From JAGVJT01 sp964471225 (GTDB lineage: Bacteria > Pseudomonadota > Gammaproteobacteria > Legionellales > Legionellaceae): a stretch of DNA of 64,000 bases. The translations under genes were made by a program, and so were the position numbers. This document shows, in pieces, positions 52,889 to 61,508 of this stretch. Location of the stretch: contig CAYYEZ010000051.1 in NCBI GenBank assembly GCA_964471225.1, positions 40,861 to 104,860 of the forward strand, read 5' to 3'. The stretch's first letter is position 1. The number at the start of each line of letters is the position of its first letter. Under the pieces are notes generated by a model. That model saw nothing but the letters and a program-made list of their open reading frames with translations. It had not been told where the DNA came from and ran no database searches.

Positions 52889-54019
52889 TTATTCGAATAA
52901 AAATAAGGCTTGTAAATCATTAGTAAATTGAAGTCCTAGCGGCGTGATTTTCCAGTGATCTTGTTCGAGAAAAAGCAGGCCTTTTTGAGCAGATAGCTCT
53001 AAACTAGGTCGTAATATATCTAAACTTAGATGTGTGCGCTCTTCGAATAAGGTGTACGGGATAGGTTGTAATAATCGTGTGGCATTGAGCATAAATTCAA
53101 AACAAATATCGTGTTGTGTTAATACTGTTTCAGGGAGTGCTTTATGAGTACTCCCAATATATTCTCGAGGCATACGATGTTTTTGTGTGCGTCGAATGCT
53201 GTGATCCAAATCAGTAAATTTACCGTGTGCCCCAGCACCGATACCGTAATAATCACCAAATAACCAATAGTTAATATTGTGCTCAGATTGTTTTTGAGGA
53301 CGGCTAAAAGCTGATGTTTCATAACGGATGAGGCCTTGGCTATCGAGAAACTGGAAGCCTTCCTCTTCTAGTTGTGCAGTGAAATCTTCTGTCGGTGTTG
53401 GCGGTTTTAGCTTATAAAAAACAGTATTTGGCTCAATAGTGAGTTGATACCAAGAGAGATGCTCCGGCGAAAATGAGGCTGCAGTTTTCAAATCGTTTAA
53501 GCCTTCTTTGAGCGTTTGTTGTGGCAGACTGTGCATTAAATCAATGTTGAGATTATCGAAACCAGCTTTACGTGCAACGTCAATGGCGAGTTTTGCTTCT
53601 TCTGCATCATGAATGCGCCCTAACATTTTGAGATGTTTGCTGTGAAAACTTTGTACTCCTAACGATAGTCGGTTAATCCCTAATGCTCGATAATCTCGGA
53701 AGCGTTGACTTTCTACGGTGCCTGGATTTGCTTCGAGGGTAATTTCAATATTTTTTTTGAAAGAGAGTCGTTGTTGTAGTCCGTTAAATAAGCGATCGTA
53801 TGCTTGTGCAGAAAAAAGGCTAGGTGTTCCACCACCAATAAAAATAGAGTTAATTTCTCTCGCAGGTTTAGTCAAAAGCTCTGTGTCTAAATCATTTAAT
53901 AAAGCCTCAATATAGCTTATTTCAGGTCGAACTGATGGGGTTTTATGCGAGTTAAAGTCGCAATAAGGACATTTTTGTATACACCAAGGGATGTGAATAT
54001 AAAGGGATAGTGGTAACAT
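52889..54019 (-). CDS. hemW: Radical SAM heme chaperone HemW
   Basis: 376 residues. The radical-SAM cluster CxxxCxxC sits at C13-C17-C20 (IPWCIQKCPYCDF), followed by SIFIGGGTPSLF, LEANPGT and NIDLMHSLPQQT. HemW-type proteins insert heme into targets; they are often misannotated as coproporphyrinogen III oxidase HemN but, as here, lack the extra N-terminal residues of HemN. Length is right. Divergent from mdh with 47 bp between starts. Confidence 0.93.
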   Translation of the reverse strand: MLPLSLYIHIPWCIQKCPYCDFNSHKTPSVRPEISYIEALLNDLDTELLTKPAREINSIFIGGGTPSLFSAQAYDRLFNGLQQRLSFKKNIEITLEANPGTVESQRFRDYRALGINRLSLGVQSFHSKHLKMLGRIHDAEEAKLAIDVARKAGFDNLNIDLMHSLPQQTLKEGLNDLKTAASFSPEHLSWYQLTIEPNTVFYKLKPPTPTEDFTAQLEEEGFQFLDSQGLIRYETSAFSRPQKQSEHNINYWLFGDYYGIGAGAHGKFTDLDHSIRRTQKHRMPREYIGSTHKALPETVLTQHDICFEFMLNATRLLQPIPYTLFEERTHLSLDILRPSLELSAQKGLLFLEQDHWKITPLGLQFTNDLQALFLFE

Positions 54020-54066
54020 AAGTGTTCTGTTTCAAAATTACAGTATACCACGAGAGGAAGAGAACG

Positions 54067-55056
54067 ATGAATAAAAGAGTGCGAGTTGCCATTACAGGTG
54101 CAGCAGGGCAAATTGGTTATGCATTATTATTTAGAATTGCGTCTGGTCAAATGTTTGGACAGGATACTGATGTCGAGCTAAATTTGTTGGAATTACCCCA
54201 GTCTTTAGAGAGTCTTAAAGGGGTTGAAATGGAGCTCGATGACTGTGCGTTTCCTCGTTTAAAGCGAGTGGTCTGTACCGATAAACTCGATGTTGCAATG
54301 GATGGAATCAATTGGGCACTTTTAGTCGGATCTGTCCCTCGCAAACAAGGCATGGAGCGTTCCGATTTATTAAAAATTAACGGTGGTATTTTTATTGAGC
54401 AAGGTCGCGCGATTAATGCGCGTGCGGCTGATGACGTACGTGTATTTGTCGTTGGAAATCCTTGCAATACGAATTGTTTAATTGCAAAACATCATGCGAA
54501 AGATATTCCTGATGAGCGTTTTTATGCAATGACGATGTTAGATGAGTTACGAGCACGTACTCAGTTAGCGAAAAAAGCGAATGTAGATATCGATGCTGTG
54601 ACAGAAATGACGATTTGGGGTAACCACTCTTCAACGCAATATCCTGATTTTTATCATGCAAAAATTAATGGAAAATCAGCAGCAGAAGTGATTCATGATG
54701 AGGCGTGGTTGAAAGAAACTTTTGTTCCTACAGTACAACAACGAGGGGCGGCAGTGATTAAAGCGCGAGGTGCCTCTTCTGCGGCTTCTGCGGCGAATGC
54801 TGTTATTCAAACAGTATATCACCTGACAAACGATACTCCAAAAGGTGAGTCTTTCTCTGTGGCGTCAAGTTCTATGGGGCAGTATGGCGTAGATGAAGGT
54901 TTGATGTTTTCATTCCCTTCTCGAGTTGAGCATGGAAAGTTTTGTGTTGTTGAAGGTGTTGAGTTAAATGCTTATTCAACAGAAAAATTTAATGCGACCC
55001 TAAATGAGCTACGTTCTGAGCGCGATGCAGTCAAAGATTTAGGTTTGTTGGATTAA
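54067..55056 (+). CDS. mdh: Malate dehydrogenase
   Basis: 329 residues; oxidises malate to oxaloacetate in the TCA cycle. N-terminal Rossmann ITGAAGQIGYALLFRIASG, substrate loop arginines in GSVPRKQGMERSDLL, VGNPCNTNCLIA and the catalytic His in WGNHSSTQYPDF. This is the cytosolic-MDH-like class used by Legionella, Coxiella and many bacteria in place of the E. coli type. The ATG at 54067 has a GAGAGGAAGAG site; the frame opens earlier at 54022. The IS3 element begins 157 bp after its stop. Confidence 0.96.
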   Translation: MNKRVRVAITGAAGQIGYALLFRIASGQMFGQDTDVELNLLELPQSLESLKGVEMELDDCAFPRLKRVVCTDKLDVAMDGINWALLVGSVPRKQGMERSDLLKINGGIFIEQGRAINARAADDVRVFVVGNPCNTNCLIAKHHAKDIPDERFYAMTMLDELRARTQLAKKANVDIDAVTEMTIWGNHSSTQYPDFYHAKINGKSAAEVIHDEAWLKETFVPTVQQRGAAVIKARGASSAASAANAVIQTVYHLTNDTPKGESFSVASSSMGQYGVDEGLMFSFPSRVEHGKFCVVEGVELNAYSTEKFNATLNELRSERDAVKDLGLLD

Positions 55057-55243
55057 GACGCATGATTAGCCCTGACCTCTAAGCGGCCAAGGTTGACTGG
55101 GGTGTGTGGATAACATGCCCCACTCCTGATATAGCTATCCTTTATTATTTAAATGAGTTTGATCGGGCTTTATAGTAGGCCTAGCGCTCCGAAACTTGCG
55201 CCCTGATGCAAAATGATCTTGCCCCGAAAAATCGGACACTTTG

Positions 55244-56049
55244 CTAAGCGACCATTTTGACCTCAAATAATTCCGGCGACTTATAACCGATCATCGAATG
55301 AAGTCGTTTTCGATTGTAATATATTTCGATGTATTCAAACACATGATTTTTAGCAATAGCACGTGTTGCAAATTTCTCCCCATGAATGGCTTCTACTTTG
55401 AAACTATGGTTCCAGCTTTCCATAGAGGCGTTATCATAACAATCCCCACGCTTACTCATACTGCAAACAATTCCATGAAGTGTCAACAGTTTCTGATAAT
55501 CATTTGAGCAATATTGACTACCTCTGTCTGAATGAAGAATAAGGCCCCTGGGAGGCTTTCTACTTCATATAGCCATTTGCAAAGCATCACCAATTGTTTA
55601 GTCATTCGTTCACACAAAGCCCATCCGACGACTTTGCGTGAACATAAATCCATAACAACTGCGAGGTAGAGCCATCCTTCTTCAGTCCAGATGTAGGTGA
55701 TGTCGCTTACCCACTTTTCATTAGGCCGATTAGCTGAAAAATTTTGCTGCAATAAATTAGGCGCAACGGGCAATTGATGATTGCTATTCGTGGTAGCTTT
55801 AAATTTTTTTGCAGCGCGTGCACGCCAACCATTTGAACGCATGATTTTTGCGACACGATGCCTGCCAACCGGTGTACCCTCATTATTTAAGCGCTTAGTA
55901 ATTCGGAGTGCACCAGCTCGTGATTTTTCATCATCAAAAATAGCTTTGATTTTATTAGCTAATTGCCGATTCTCCTCTTCTCGACGAGAGGGTTTTCTAG
56001 AGCGCCAATTATAGTATCCACTAATCGATACTGATAATAAACGACACAT
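55244..56049 (-). pseudogene. IS3 transposase OrfB, frameshifted
   Basis: DDE integrase-type transposase in two frames. The upstream piece (56049 down to about 55555) has the HTH-like N-terminus (MCRLLSVSISGYYNW) and the first catalytic Asp (WVSDITYIW). Near 55555, in a GGGG run, the frame shifts: the second Asp motif HSDRG (55520-55534) and the third residue, Glu in NASMESWNHSFK, lie in the other frame down to 55244. A second shift seems to exist near 56070, where sequence typical of the OrfB start is in a different frame from the rest. Not expected to make active transposase alone. Confidence 0.8.
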
Positions 56050-56085
56050 TAAACCAAGTGAAAATCGACTTAATCATGGCGTACC

Positions 56086-56385
56086 TCACTTTGATTCCTT
56101 CGCGAAGTACGCAGCCGCCTTTTTTAGAAAAGCATTCTCTTCCGCAAGCCGCGCATTCTCACGCTTTAACCGCGCCAGTTCAGCTTGTTGCAATTTTTGA
56201 TTCTCAAGGGAATCTCCACCTTTTTGTTGTTGCGCTTTCCATGAGTATAAAAGTGATTCGGACAGGCCGAGATCTTTTGCTACTTGAGGAACGCTATCTT
56301 TTGCTATTCGTTCAAGGGCTTGATCTTTAAATTGGGGACTATATTTCTTTCTGAATACTTTTTGTTCTGGATTGTTATTGTTCAT
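56086..56385 (-). CDS. IS3 transposase OrfA
   Basis: 99 residues: an N-terminal helix-turn-helix (YSPQFKDQALERIAKDSVPQVAKDLGLSESLLYSWK) and a C-terminal leucine-zipper-like coiled coil (LARLKRENARLAEENAFLKKAAAYF), the standard layout. It binds the IS ends with OrfB. Intact itself, but its partner is frameshifted. Confidence 0.88.
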   Translation of the reverse strand: MNNNNPEQKVFRKKYSPQFKDQALERIAKDSVPQVAKDLGLSESLLYSWKAQQQKGGDSLENQKLQQAELARLKRENARLAEENAFLKKAAAYFAKESK

Positions 56386-56521
56386 ATTTCACCTCTGCTT
56401 TAGATTTTACTCTCTTAGCAGGGTGTCCGACATATTAGGGCAGGATCACTTCAGTATTGGTTAAAGATTTTGTTATTCGAGCCACATTCTCTAAAATGTT
56501 TGGAGTGTATAGTGTTTTACT

Positions 56522-56547
56522 GTACATTGCAGTACATTGCAGTACAT
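56522..56547 (+). repeat. 10-bp tandem iterons upstream of an RHH gene
   Basis: GTACATTGCA at 56522-56531 and 56532-56541, then a partial third copy GTACAT (56542-56547). A 10-bp period places the sites on one face of the helix, as for operators of ribbon-helix-helix autorepressors. It lies 35 bp before the RHH gene at 56582. Confidence 0.6.
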
Positions 56548-56581
56548 ATGATATTGTATGTAGACAAATTTATGGAAAATT

Positions 56582-56785
56582 ATGGCTATAAATAAAACAG
56601 CCACTTTGACTTTTCGCATTGCTCCCGAGCTTAAAGATGCGCTGCGTGAAGCTGCGTCTCGTGAGCATCGTTCTATTGCAAATATGGTGGAAGTACTGAT
56701 CAGGCACCACTGTAAGCAACATGAGATTTGTATTGTGGAAGAAGAGAAATCACTACCCCTAACAAATGATCTTGAAAAATCTTAG
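56582..56785 (+). CDS. Ribbon-helix-helix (Arc/CopG-like) DNA-binding protein
   Basis: 67 residues. ATLTFRIAPELKDALREAASREHRSIANMVEVLIRHHC fits the RHH fold: one beta strand (TLTFRI) for major-groove contact, then two helices. Such proteins are small repressors or antitoxins that dimerise on short operator repeats; the iterons at 56522-56547 are a plausible site. No toxin gene follows; the next gene encodes a GNAT protein with a different fold from TacT-type toxins in its context, though a functional link is possible. Confidence 0.78.
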   Translation: MAINKTATLTFRIAPELKDALREAASREHRSIANMVEVLIRHHCKQHEICIVEEEKSLPLTNDLEKS

Positions 56786-56840
56786 AATGTACCCTAGCTT
56801 GCTTACGACAATTACTTAACCACTTATAAATAGGTTTGGA

Positions 56841-57407
56841 ATGTTTATTTTACCCATCATCGAAACGGATAGATTGATTTTAAGGCCTCCTCAATTGGGA
56901 GATGAAGACCCATTGAATCAAGCGATTAACCGTTCATTGCCCGAGTTACAGCGCTGGATGCCTTGGGCTATGGATCCAAGCATGCAACCCACAATCCAAT
57001 ATGTAACAAATGGGGCTGCTACCTGGTCCTCTGAAAGTCCACATGATTTCCCTCTGGTGCTTATCGATAAGCAGTCTCAACAAATCATTGGGGCAAGTGG
57101 GTTCAATGATCGTAGCAAGCCAGAAGTACCCATGTTTGAAATTGGTTATTGGATAGAAACAGCATTTACGGGACAAGGTCTAACTACTGAGATGGTAAAA
57201 GCGCTATCATATTTCGCTTTCCAATCATTTAATGCTGCCCGAGTGCAAATTGTGACACAGGTTGGCAATGATGCTAGCCGGCGAGTAGCCGAAAAATGTG
57301 GATTTATTTTGGAAGCGACACTTAAAAACTATTGTGTAGATTGCAGAACTGGGAAACCTGCGGATGATTGGTTATTTGTTCGGTTTAATGAGGAGGGTTT
57401 GCAATGA
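56841..57407 (+). CDS. RimJ/RimL-type GNAT acetyltransferase
   Basis: 188 residues. IETDRLILRPPQLGDEDPL is the family's N-terminus; FEIGYWIETAFTGQGLTTEMVKAL is the acetyl-CoA-binding region (a variant of R/Q-x-x-G-x-G/A), and NDASRRVAEKCGFILEATLKN is the C-terminal helix. Substrates range from ribosomal protein N-termini to aminoglycosides and other drugs. It opens a four-gene run in which each start overlaps the preceding stop by 4 bp (ATGA or GTGA), so it belongs to that cassette. Confidence 0.88.
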   Translation: MFILPIIETDRLILRPPQLGDEDPLNQAINRSLPELQRWMPWAMDPSMQPTIQYVTNGAATWSSESPHDFPLVLIDKQSQQIIGASGFNDRSKPEVPMFEIGYWIETAFTGQGLTTEMVKALSYFAFQSFNAARVQIVTQVGNDASRRVAEKCGFILEATLKNYCVDCRTGKPADDWLFVRFNEEGLQ

Positions 57408-58588
57408 AAATTACATCAAAATTAAGCATGACTTGGTTGCTTAGTTATATTTCGATTGCCTCCGTTTCCGCAGCGATAATTACCCCAGCACTGCCCAATA
57501 TTGAACGCACATTTGCCTTGAGTACAGGTACTGTTGAATGGATTGTGTCAGCTTTTTTAATTGGTTATGTGATAGGGCAACTAGTTTATGGTCCTTTGGC
57601 TAATGTTTATGGCCGCTTAAAAGCACTGCGATGGGGTCTCAATATTAATATCCTAGGGATTTTGCTTTGTTTGCTCGTGAGTTTTTATCCCAATTATCTA
57701 TTGCTTTTAATTGGTCGGTTTATTACAGGACTTGGTTCTGCTGCGGGGCTGGCGTGCACTTTTATGCTTATTAATGAGTGGTTACCAGAAGAGCAACGTA
57801 AAACTGCAATGTCTTATTCAATTTTATCTTTTGCCTTAGGGATTGGTATTGCTGTTCTGCTAGGCGGAATTATTACTCAATATTCACAATGGCAAGGTTG
57901 CTTTGTCTTTCTGTTGTTGCAAGGCATAATGATGCGGATTGGCATTTGTGTTTTTGATGAAACATTACTCAAACCTAAATCCTTTCATATTCCTACGTTA
58001 CTTCGTGACTATGGACATGCATTGCGCTCTTTTAAATTGCTGACTTTTTCTTCGATTTGGGGCGCTTGTTCAGCAGTAGGATATTGCTATTCAGCGGCAG
58101 CGCCTCAGATTGCACATCAATATTTACATTTATCAGCCTCCGAATATGGTTATTGGAACGTGCTCAATATCATTGGGATGTTGTTTGGCGGTTTATCCGC
58201 ACGAGTCCTGATGCAACGTTTTTCTGTAATGAGAGTTATTGCACTGGGTTATATTGGTTCTTGTCTCGCATTGCTGAGCTTGATAGCTATGCTGTATTTC
58301 AATAATAACGCTGTCGTTTGGTTTTTTATATCGACTTGCCTACTGTATTGTTGTAGTTCCTATCTATTTGCAGGAGGCTCTTATATGGCTTCCAATGCTA
58401 TTGAAGATAAAGCAAGCAGCTCTTCCATGATGAGCTTTATTAATATGGGTGTAGCCACATTAAGTGTTGTAGTGATGGGATATCTTTCTTCTAACCCATT
58501 TTTTGGCTTTCTTTGGATATTAGGTAGTGTGTTTTTTATCACGCTAGCTTTATTGCTGAGATTTAAAATTAAAAATAAGGGAGCATGA
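57404..58588 (+). CDS. MFS drug-efflux-type transporter
   Basis: 394 residues, 12 hydrophobic segments, DHA1 group resembling Bcr/CflA. Motif A-like loop GQLVYGPLANVYGRLKALRWG between helices 2 and 3, and TPALPNIERTFALS after helix 1. Probable export of a small drug or metabolite. Overlaps both neighbours by 4 bp. Together with the two acyltransferases it suggests either drug resistance or synthesis and export of a small acylated compound. Confidence 0.9.
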   Translation: MKITSKLSMTWLLSYISIASVSAAIITPALPNIERTFALSTGTVEWIVSAFLIGYVIGQLVYGPLANVYGRLKALRWGLNINILGILLCLLVSFYPNYLLLLIGRFITGLGSAAGLACTFMLINEWLPEEQRKTAMSYSILSFALGIGIAVLLGGIITQYSQWQGCFVFLLLQGIMMRIGICVFDETLLKPKSFHIPTLLRDYGHALRSFKLLTFSSIWGACSAVGYCYSAAAPQIAHQYLHLSASEYGYWNVLNIIGMLFGGLSARVLMQRFSVMRVIALGYIGSCLALLSLIAMLYFNNNAVVWFFISTCLLYCCSSYLFAGGSYMASNAIEDKASSSSMMSFINMGVATLSVVVMGYLSSNPFFGFLWILGSVFFITLALLLRFKIKNKGA

Positions 58589-59214
58589 AGATGTATCCAA
58601 ACCCCAACGATTTATACCCAATACAAGGCTCTGAGAGAATGGTATTTTTAAAAAATATCATCAAAAATCCTAATATTATTGTGGGTGATTACACGTACTA
58701 CGACGATCCAGTCGATATTCATAATTTTGAAAAAAATGTCCTTTATCATTTCGATTTTATTGGTGATAAATTAATTATTGGAAAATTCTGCCAAATCGCA
58801 ACTCAAGTCAAATTTATAATGAATGGAGGTAGCCATCATTTAGGTGGATTCTCTTCATTTCCTTTTGTCATTTTTCAGTCTTATTGGCCCGAAGTTCCGT
58901 TTAGTCCTAATCGTAAAAAAGATACGCTAATTGGTAATGATGTGTGGATTGGATATGACGCGACGATGATGCCAGGCGTGACTATCGGTGATGGCGCTAT
59001 TATTGGCACACGCGCAGTGGTAACTAAAGATGTACAACCCTATGAAATCGTAGGTGGTAATCCAGCACAGGTTATTCGCAAACGTTTTGATGATGAAACA
59101 ATAGATTTTCTTTTGCAATTGCAGTGGTGGAATTGGCCGATAGAACAAGTTAAAAAACATGTATTATCTATTATGAATGGCGATAAAGTGGCATTAGAAG
59201 GTTTATTATCGTGA
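58585..59214 (+). CDS. Xenobiotic acyltransferase, Vat/CatB type
   Basis: 209 residues with a left-handed beta-helix of hexapeptide repeats (IIGKFCQIA, LIGNDVWIGYDATMMPGVTIGDGAIIGTRAVVTKDV). The catalytic-His motif of the XAT class is present as MNGGSHHLGGFSSFPF, corresponding to the NxxNHxxxGxStFPF of streptogramin (Vat) and chloramphenicol (CatB) acetyltransferases. The C-terminal WWNWPIEQV helix also matches. Acetyl-CoA donor expected; actual acceptor cannot be told. Third gene of the overlapping cassette. Confidence 0.9.
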   Translation: MKMYPNPNDLYPIQGSERMVFLKNIIKNPNIIVGDYTYYDDPVDIHNFEKNVLYHFDFIGDKLIIGKFCQIATQVKFIMNGGSHHLGGFSSFPFVIFQSYWPEVPFSPNRKKDTLIGNDVWIGYDATMMPGVTIGDGAIIGTRAVVTKDVQPYEIVGGNPAQVIRKRFDDETIDFLLQLQWWNWPIEQVKKHVLSIMNGDKVALEGLLS

Positions 59215-59789
59215 CTCCGATTCAACTGTTAACAAATTGGGTTAATGAAGAAAAGTCTCTTGGTGCACAAAACGCCCAACATGCTGTATTGTCGACACAA
59301 GGACTTAATGGTCAACCTCATAGCCGAGTAGTGGCACTTCGTGAAATTACAGAAGATTGGCTATTATTATTTACTCAAAAAAGAACACGCAAAGTTGAAG
59401 AAATTAAAAATAATGGAAAGGTAGCCCTTACTTTCTGGTTTGAACGTTATGCACGAGAAACCATTGTTGAAGGAGAGGCTTGTTTTTTATCAGAAGAGCA
59501 AAATGCTAACTATTGGACTAACTATCCTCATTGGGCGCAAGTACGATTTTGTAGTTATGCACCAACGTCTGGTGAAGTGATTGAAAATAAGCAAATATTG
59601 GAAAATAAACGGCTGGAGATAGAAAAGACTTCAAAAAATCTTTCTTTGCCTTGCTCTCCTGACTATTGCGGAATTTCAATTAAACCTAAGCGCTTTGTTT
59701 TTTATACTTATCGATTGGATGAGTTATCTGATGTTTGGGAGTATCAAGCTGATACTACAGGATTTGTGAAAAAAATACTCTCTCCTTGA
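59211..59789 (+). CDS. PNPOx-like flavin oxidase, divergent from PdxH
   Basis: 192 residues, GTG start overlapping the previous stop. The split-barrel FMN-binding domain is clear: GQPHSRVVALREI, LLLFTQKRTRKVEEIKNNGKVALTFWF, RETIVEGEACFLS. In pyridoxamine phosphate oxidase the C-terminus carries WGGYR...EFWQG...RLHDR; here the region reads CGISIKPKRFVFYTYRLDELSDVWEY, lacking most substrate-binding residues. It is therefore more like PhzG-type or other biosynthetic flavoproteins than a housekeeping PdxH. Final gene of the cassette. Confidence 0.8.
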   Translation: MTPIQLLTNWVNEEKSLGAQNAQHAVLSTQGLNGQPHSRVVALREITEDWLLLFTQKRTRKVEEIKNNGKVALTFWFERYARETIVEGEACFLSEEQNANYWTNYPHWAQVRFCSYAPTSGEVIENKQILENKRLEIEKTSKNLSLPCSPDYCGISIKPKRFVFYTYRLDELSDVWEYQADTTGFVKKILSP

Positions 59790-59823
59790 TGTTATGCGGA
59801 TTTATACTTGTCCATAAAGTTGA

Positions 59824-60006
59824 GGAAAGGCGCACTTTTCAAATGGTTTTGAAACGCATCAAGCTGGATTTTTCAAACTTGAAACACAAAGCATTCTGAT
59901 TGGCAAAAAATATGGTGCGCCTCTATATTCCAATGGTTTTGAGCATGTATTAGTTTTTGCGCCAACCATCCCTCAAAAATTTACTGAGTTCGATTTTCAA
60001 ACGTAA
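59824..60006 (+). pseudogene. Gene fragment downstream of the cassette
   Basis: A 60-codon open stretch without a start codon, right after a stop at 59821, reads GFETHQAGFFKLETQSILIG and later LYSNGFEHVLVFAPT before the stop at 60004. The amino acid pattern is protein-like and suggests the 3' remnant of a deleted gene. Family not recognised. Confidence 0.4.
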
Positions 60007-60045
60007 CATATCTATGTAAGGAGTTGTTGTTTTGTATAGTTATTG

Positions 60046-60441
60046 TTAGATCAAAGCATGTCTTTGTTTACAATCGTATATAAAAAATGACTCAGGCCAA
60101 GTTGCTAAATCCTGTCCATACCCAAGACACTCCCACTGATAACGGATTGCTTCTTCGTAATCAAATCGATTGGTTATTTCAGTTTCCCAATGGCTATCCG
60201 GCACAATAATTGATACTTTTTCGTGATCTAAATACACATCTCCCTGTATGCGCCATTCTCTTTCCCAAGTAAAATCAATTGGTGGTTCCAAACAAGGGTC
60301 ATAATTCACATGGCGCCATTTAATATCATCGGGAAGTGTATTAAATTCTTCTGCGGATTCATAAATAACTGGTCTACCACCGATACTTTACAAATATTTT
60401 TGGCTCTTCAGGAATTTCCGTGGTATGAGCAATTTTTGTTT
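60046..60441 (-). pseudogene. Frameshifted gene remnant, unknown
   Basis: An 87-codon frame with an ATG at 60309 continues upstream without a break to 60387 and reads GGRPVIYESAEEF before it. A stop at 60388 then blocks the frame, but a one-base shift at about 60382 restores sense upstream (EIPEEPKIFVKY, to about 60441), so the protein read FVKY-GGRPVIY. The C-terminal part has a conserved-looking FTWEREWRI motif. It is the damaged 3' end of a larger gene; the N-terminal portion is missing. Family unknown. Confidence 0.6.
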
Positions 60442-60472
60442 AAACTAAAGAATAATTTTTAACCGGAATAAA

Positions 60473-61342
60473 TTAACGCAATTGCGTTCCGTTTTGCGGA
60501 TAATCACCAGTTTCAACTGCTTGCCTTAATGCCTCGCTATCTAGTCCTGCAAGTTGTTCTATGGTTACCCTACCATCTGTAAGGTCAAGAATACACCTTG
60601 GAGCATTCAATGCAATTGTACCAATATCAACTATCTGTTCTGTCGTTAATCCTCTAAAATCAGCGACTGAAAAAGCATGATTATCTATAATAGCTTCGAG
60701 GATATATGGTTTATCAAGGATGTTAGTCCTGATGGCCTCAACTTGATCTTCCGTGCAGCCTATGCGACGTGCCTCTTGCAGTAACATTTCTGTGCGTGAC
60801 ATTCTAGTTTGTTGTTGAGGCGCCCCAATTTCTTGGGTCCAAGAAAAATTATGATTATTTCCCATATTACTAAAGAAATCATTTTGAAAATTAATGCGAT
60901 ACTGCTCAACTTCATGAACATATCTTAGATAGCTATCCATGAGTCTTTGGGACGGGAAACTTTCATTTGAAGCTTCAGGATTCGATGTAAAATGTTCTAG
61001 CGATCTTTGACCAAAATGATCTTTACGAACATTGGGATTAAATGGTGGGTCAAAATGGCATTGCTCATTTAATTCTTGTGCTGTTTTGAAGGGCTCAGTT
61101 CTTATTTTATCTTTAGGAAATAATGTGGTTAAATTAGCTTTACTTAATTGTTCTCGCGTAATAGACCAATATTCTTTGACCCGAGTTTCAGGCTCATACT
61201 TCATATGCGGCGAATCTAGATTTTGCGTAGTTGCACAAAATTTGTAGCCACCATTTTTCGGAAGTTCGATAATGTAAAATTTGGCAGTGCTATCGTCAAT
61301 ATCAATATCTGCCAACTCAATGGGGTCATAAAAAGTGGGCAT
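60473..61342 (-). CDS. Hypothetical protein, helical C-terminal repeats
   Basis: 289 residues, no signal or membrane segment. Residues 1-150 are mixed and rich in Asn, Pro and Phe. The C-terminal 110 residues have short helical units of the form LTTEQIVDIG and VTIEQLAGLDSEAL, similar to small helical repeats in effector proteins. No family recognised. It lies in the mobile region between two remnants, so it could be cargo of the island. Confidence 0.7.
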   Translation of the reverse strand: MPTFYDPIELADIDIDDSTAKFYIIELPKNGGYKFCATTQNLDSPHMKYEPETRVKEYWSITREQLSKANLTTLFPKDKIRTEPFKTAQELNEQCHFDPPFNPNVRKDHFGQRSLEHFTSNPEASNESFPSQRLMDSYLRYVHEVEQYRINFQNDFFSNMGNNHNFSWTQEIGAPQQQTRMSRTEMLLQEARRIGCTEDQVEAIRTNILDKPYILEAIIDNHAFSVADFRGLTTEQIVDIGTIALNAPRCILDLTDGRVTIEQLAGLDSEALRQAVETGDYPQNGTQLR

Positions 61343-61440
61343 TATGCAAGTATCCAGTTAAGTATTTCCTGGTTAAATTATAGCAAAATTCTGTGATCTA
61401 GATAAAAATACTAAAATGCCTCGAGTTTGGTACATTCACT

Positions 61441-61450
61441 TTGGGGCAAC
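61441..61450 (-). other. Possible integrase arm-type site
   Basis: TTGGGGCAAC, whose complement GTTGCCCCAA matches the pair of repeats at 62250-62272. Upstream of the integrase remnant. Confidence 0.35.
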
Positions 61451-61508
61451 AGGTAACGGCTTGAATGCTATATTCTCATTCAACTGTTTATAAAAAAGGA
61501 TTTTTGCT

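Larger units (their letters stand above)
55214..56448 (-). mobile_element. Degenerate IS3-family insertion sequence
   Basis: 1235 bp bounded by imperfect 35-bp terminal inverted repeats (55214-55248 and 56414-56448, 27 of 35 matching, starting TGATC and sharing TCGGACAC and TGCTAAG). It carries orfA and a broken orfB on the minus strand. No clear target duplication flanks it (AAA left, CTT right), consistent with age or flank rearrangement. It marks the left edge of the accessory region. Confidence 0.85.

Noticed and set aside
52887..52908. CCTTATT/AATAAGG hairpin at the hemW 3' end
   Set aside because: AT-rich 7-bp stem overlapping the stop codon with no T tract; likely chance.
55057..55213. 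Search for a terminator or RNA gene between mdh and the IS
   Set aside because: Only weak GGGG/CCCC complementarity is present; no convincing hairpin with T tract and no tRNA-like structure.
55244..55486. 80-codon ORF as an independent gene
   Set aside because: It is the C-terminal part of the IS3 OrfB (Glu of the DDE triad) separated by a frameshift.
59211..59789. Assignment as housekeeping pdxH
   Set aside because: Key C-terminal substrate-binding motifs are missing and the gene is embedded in an acquired cassette.
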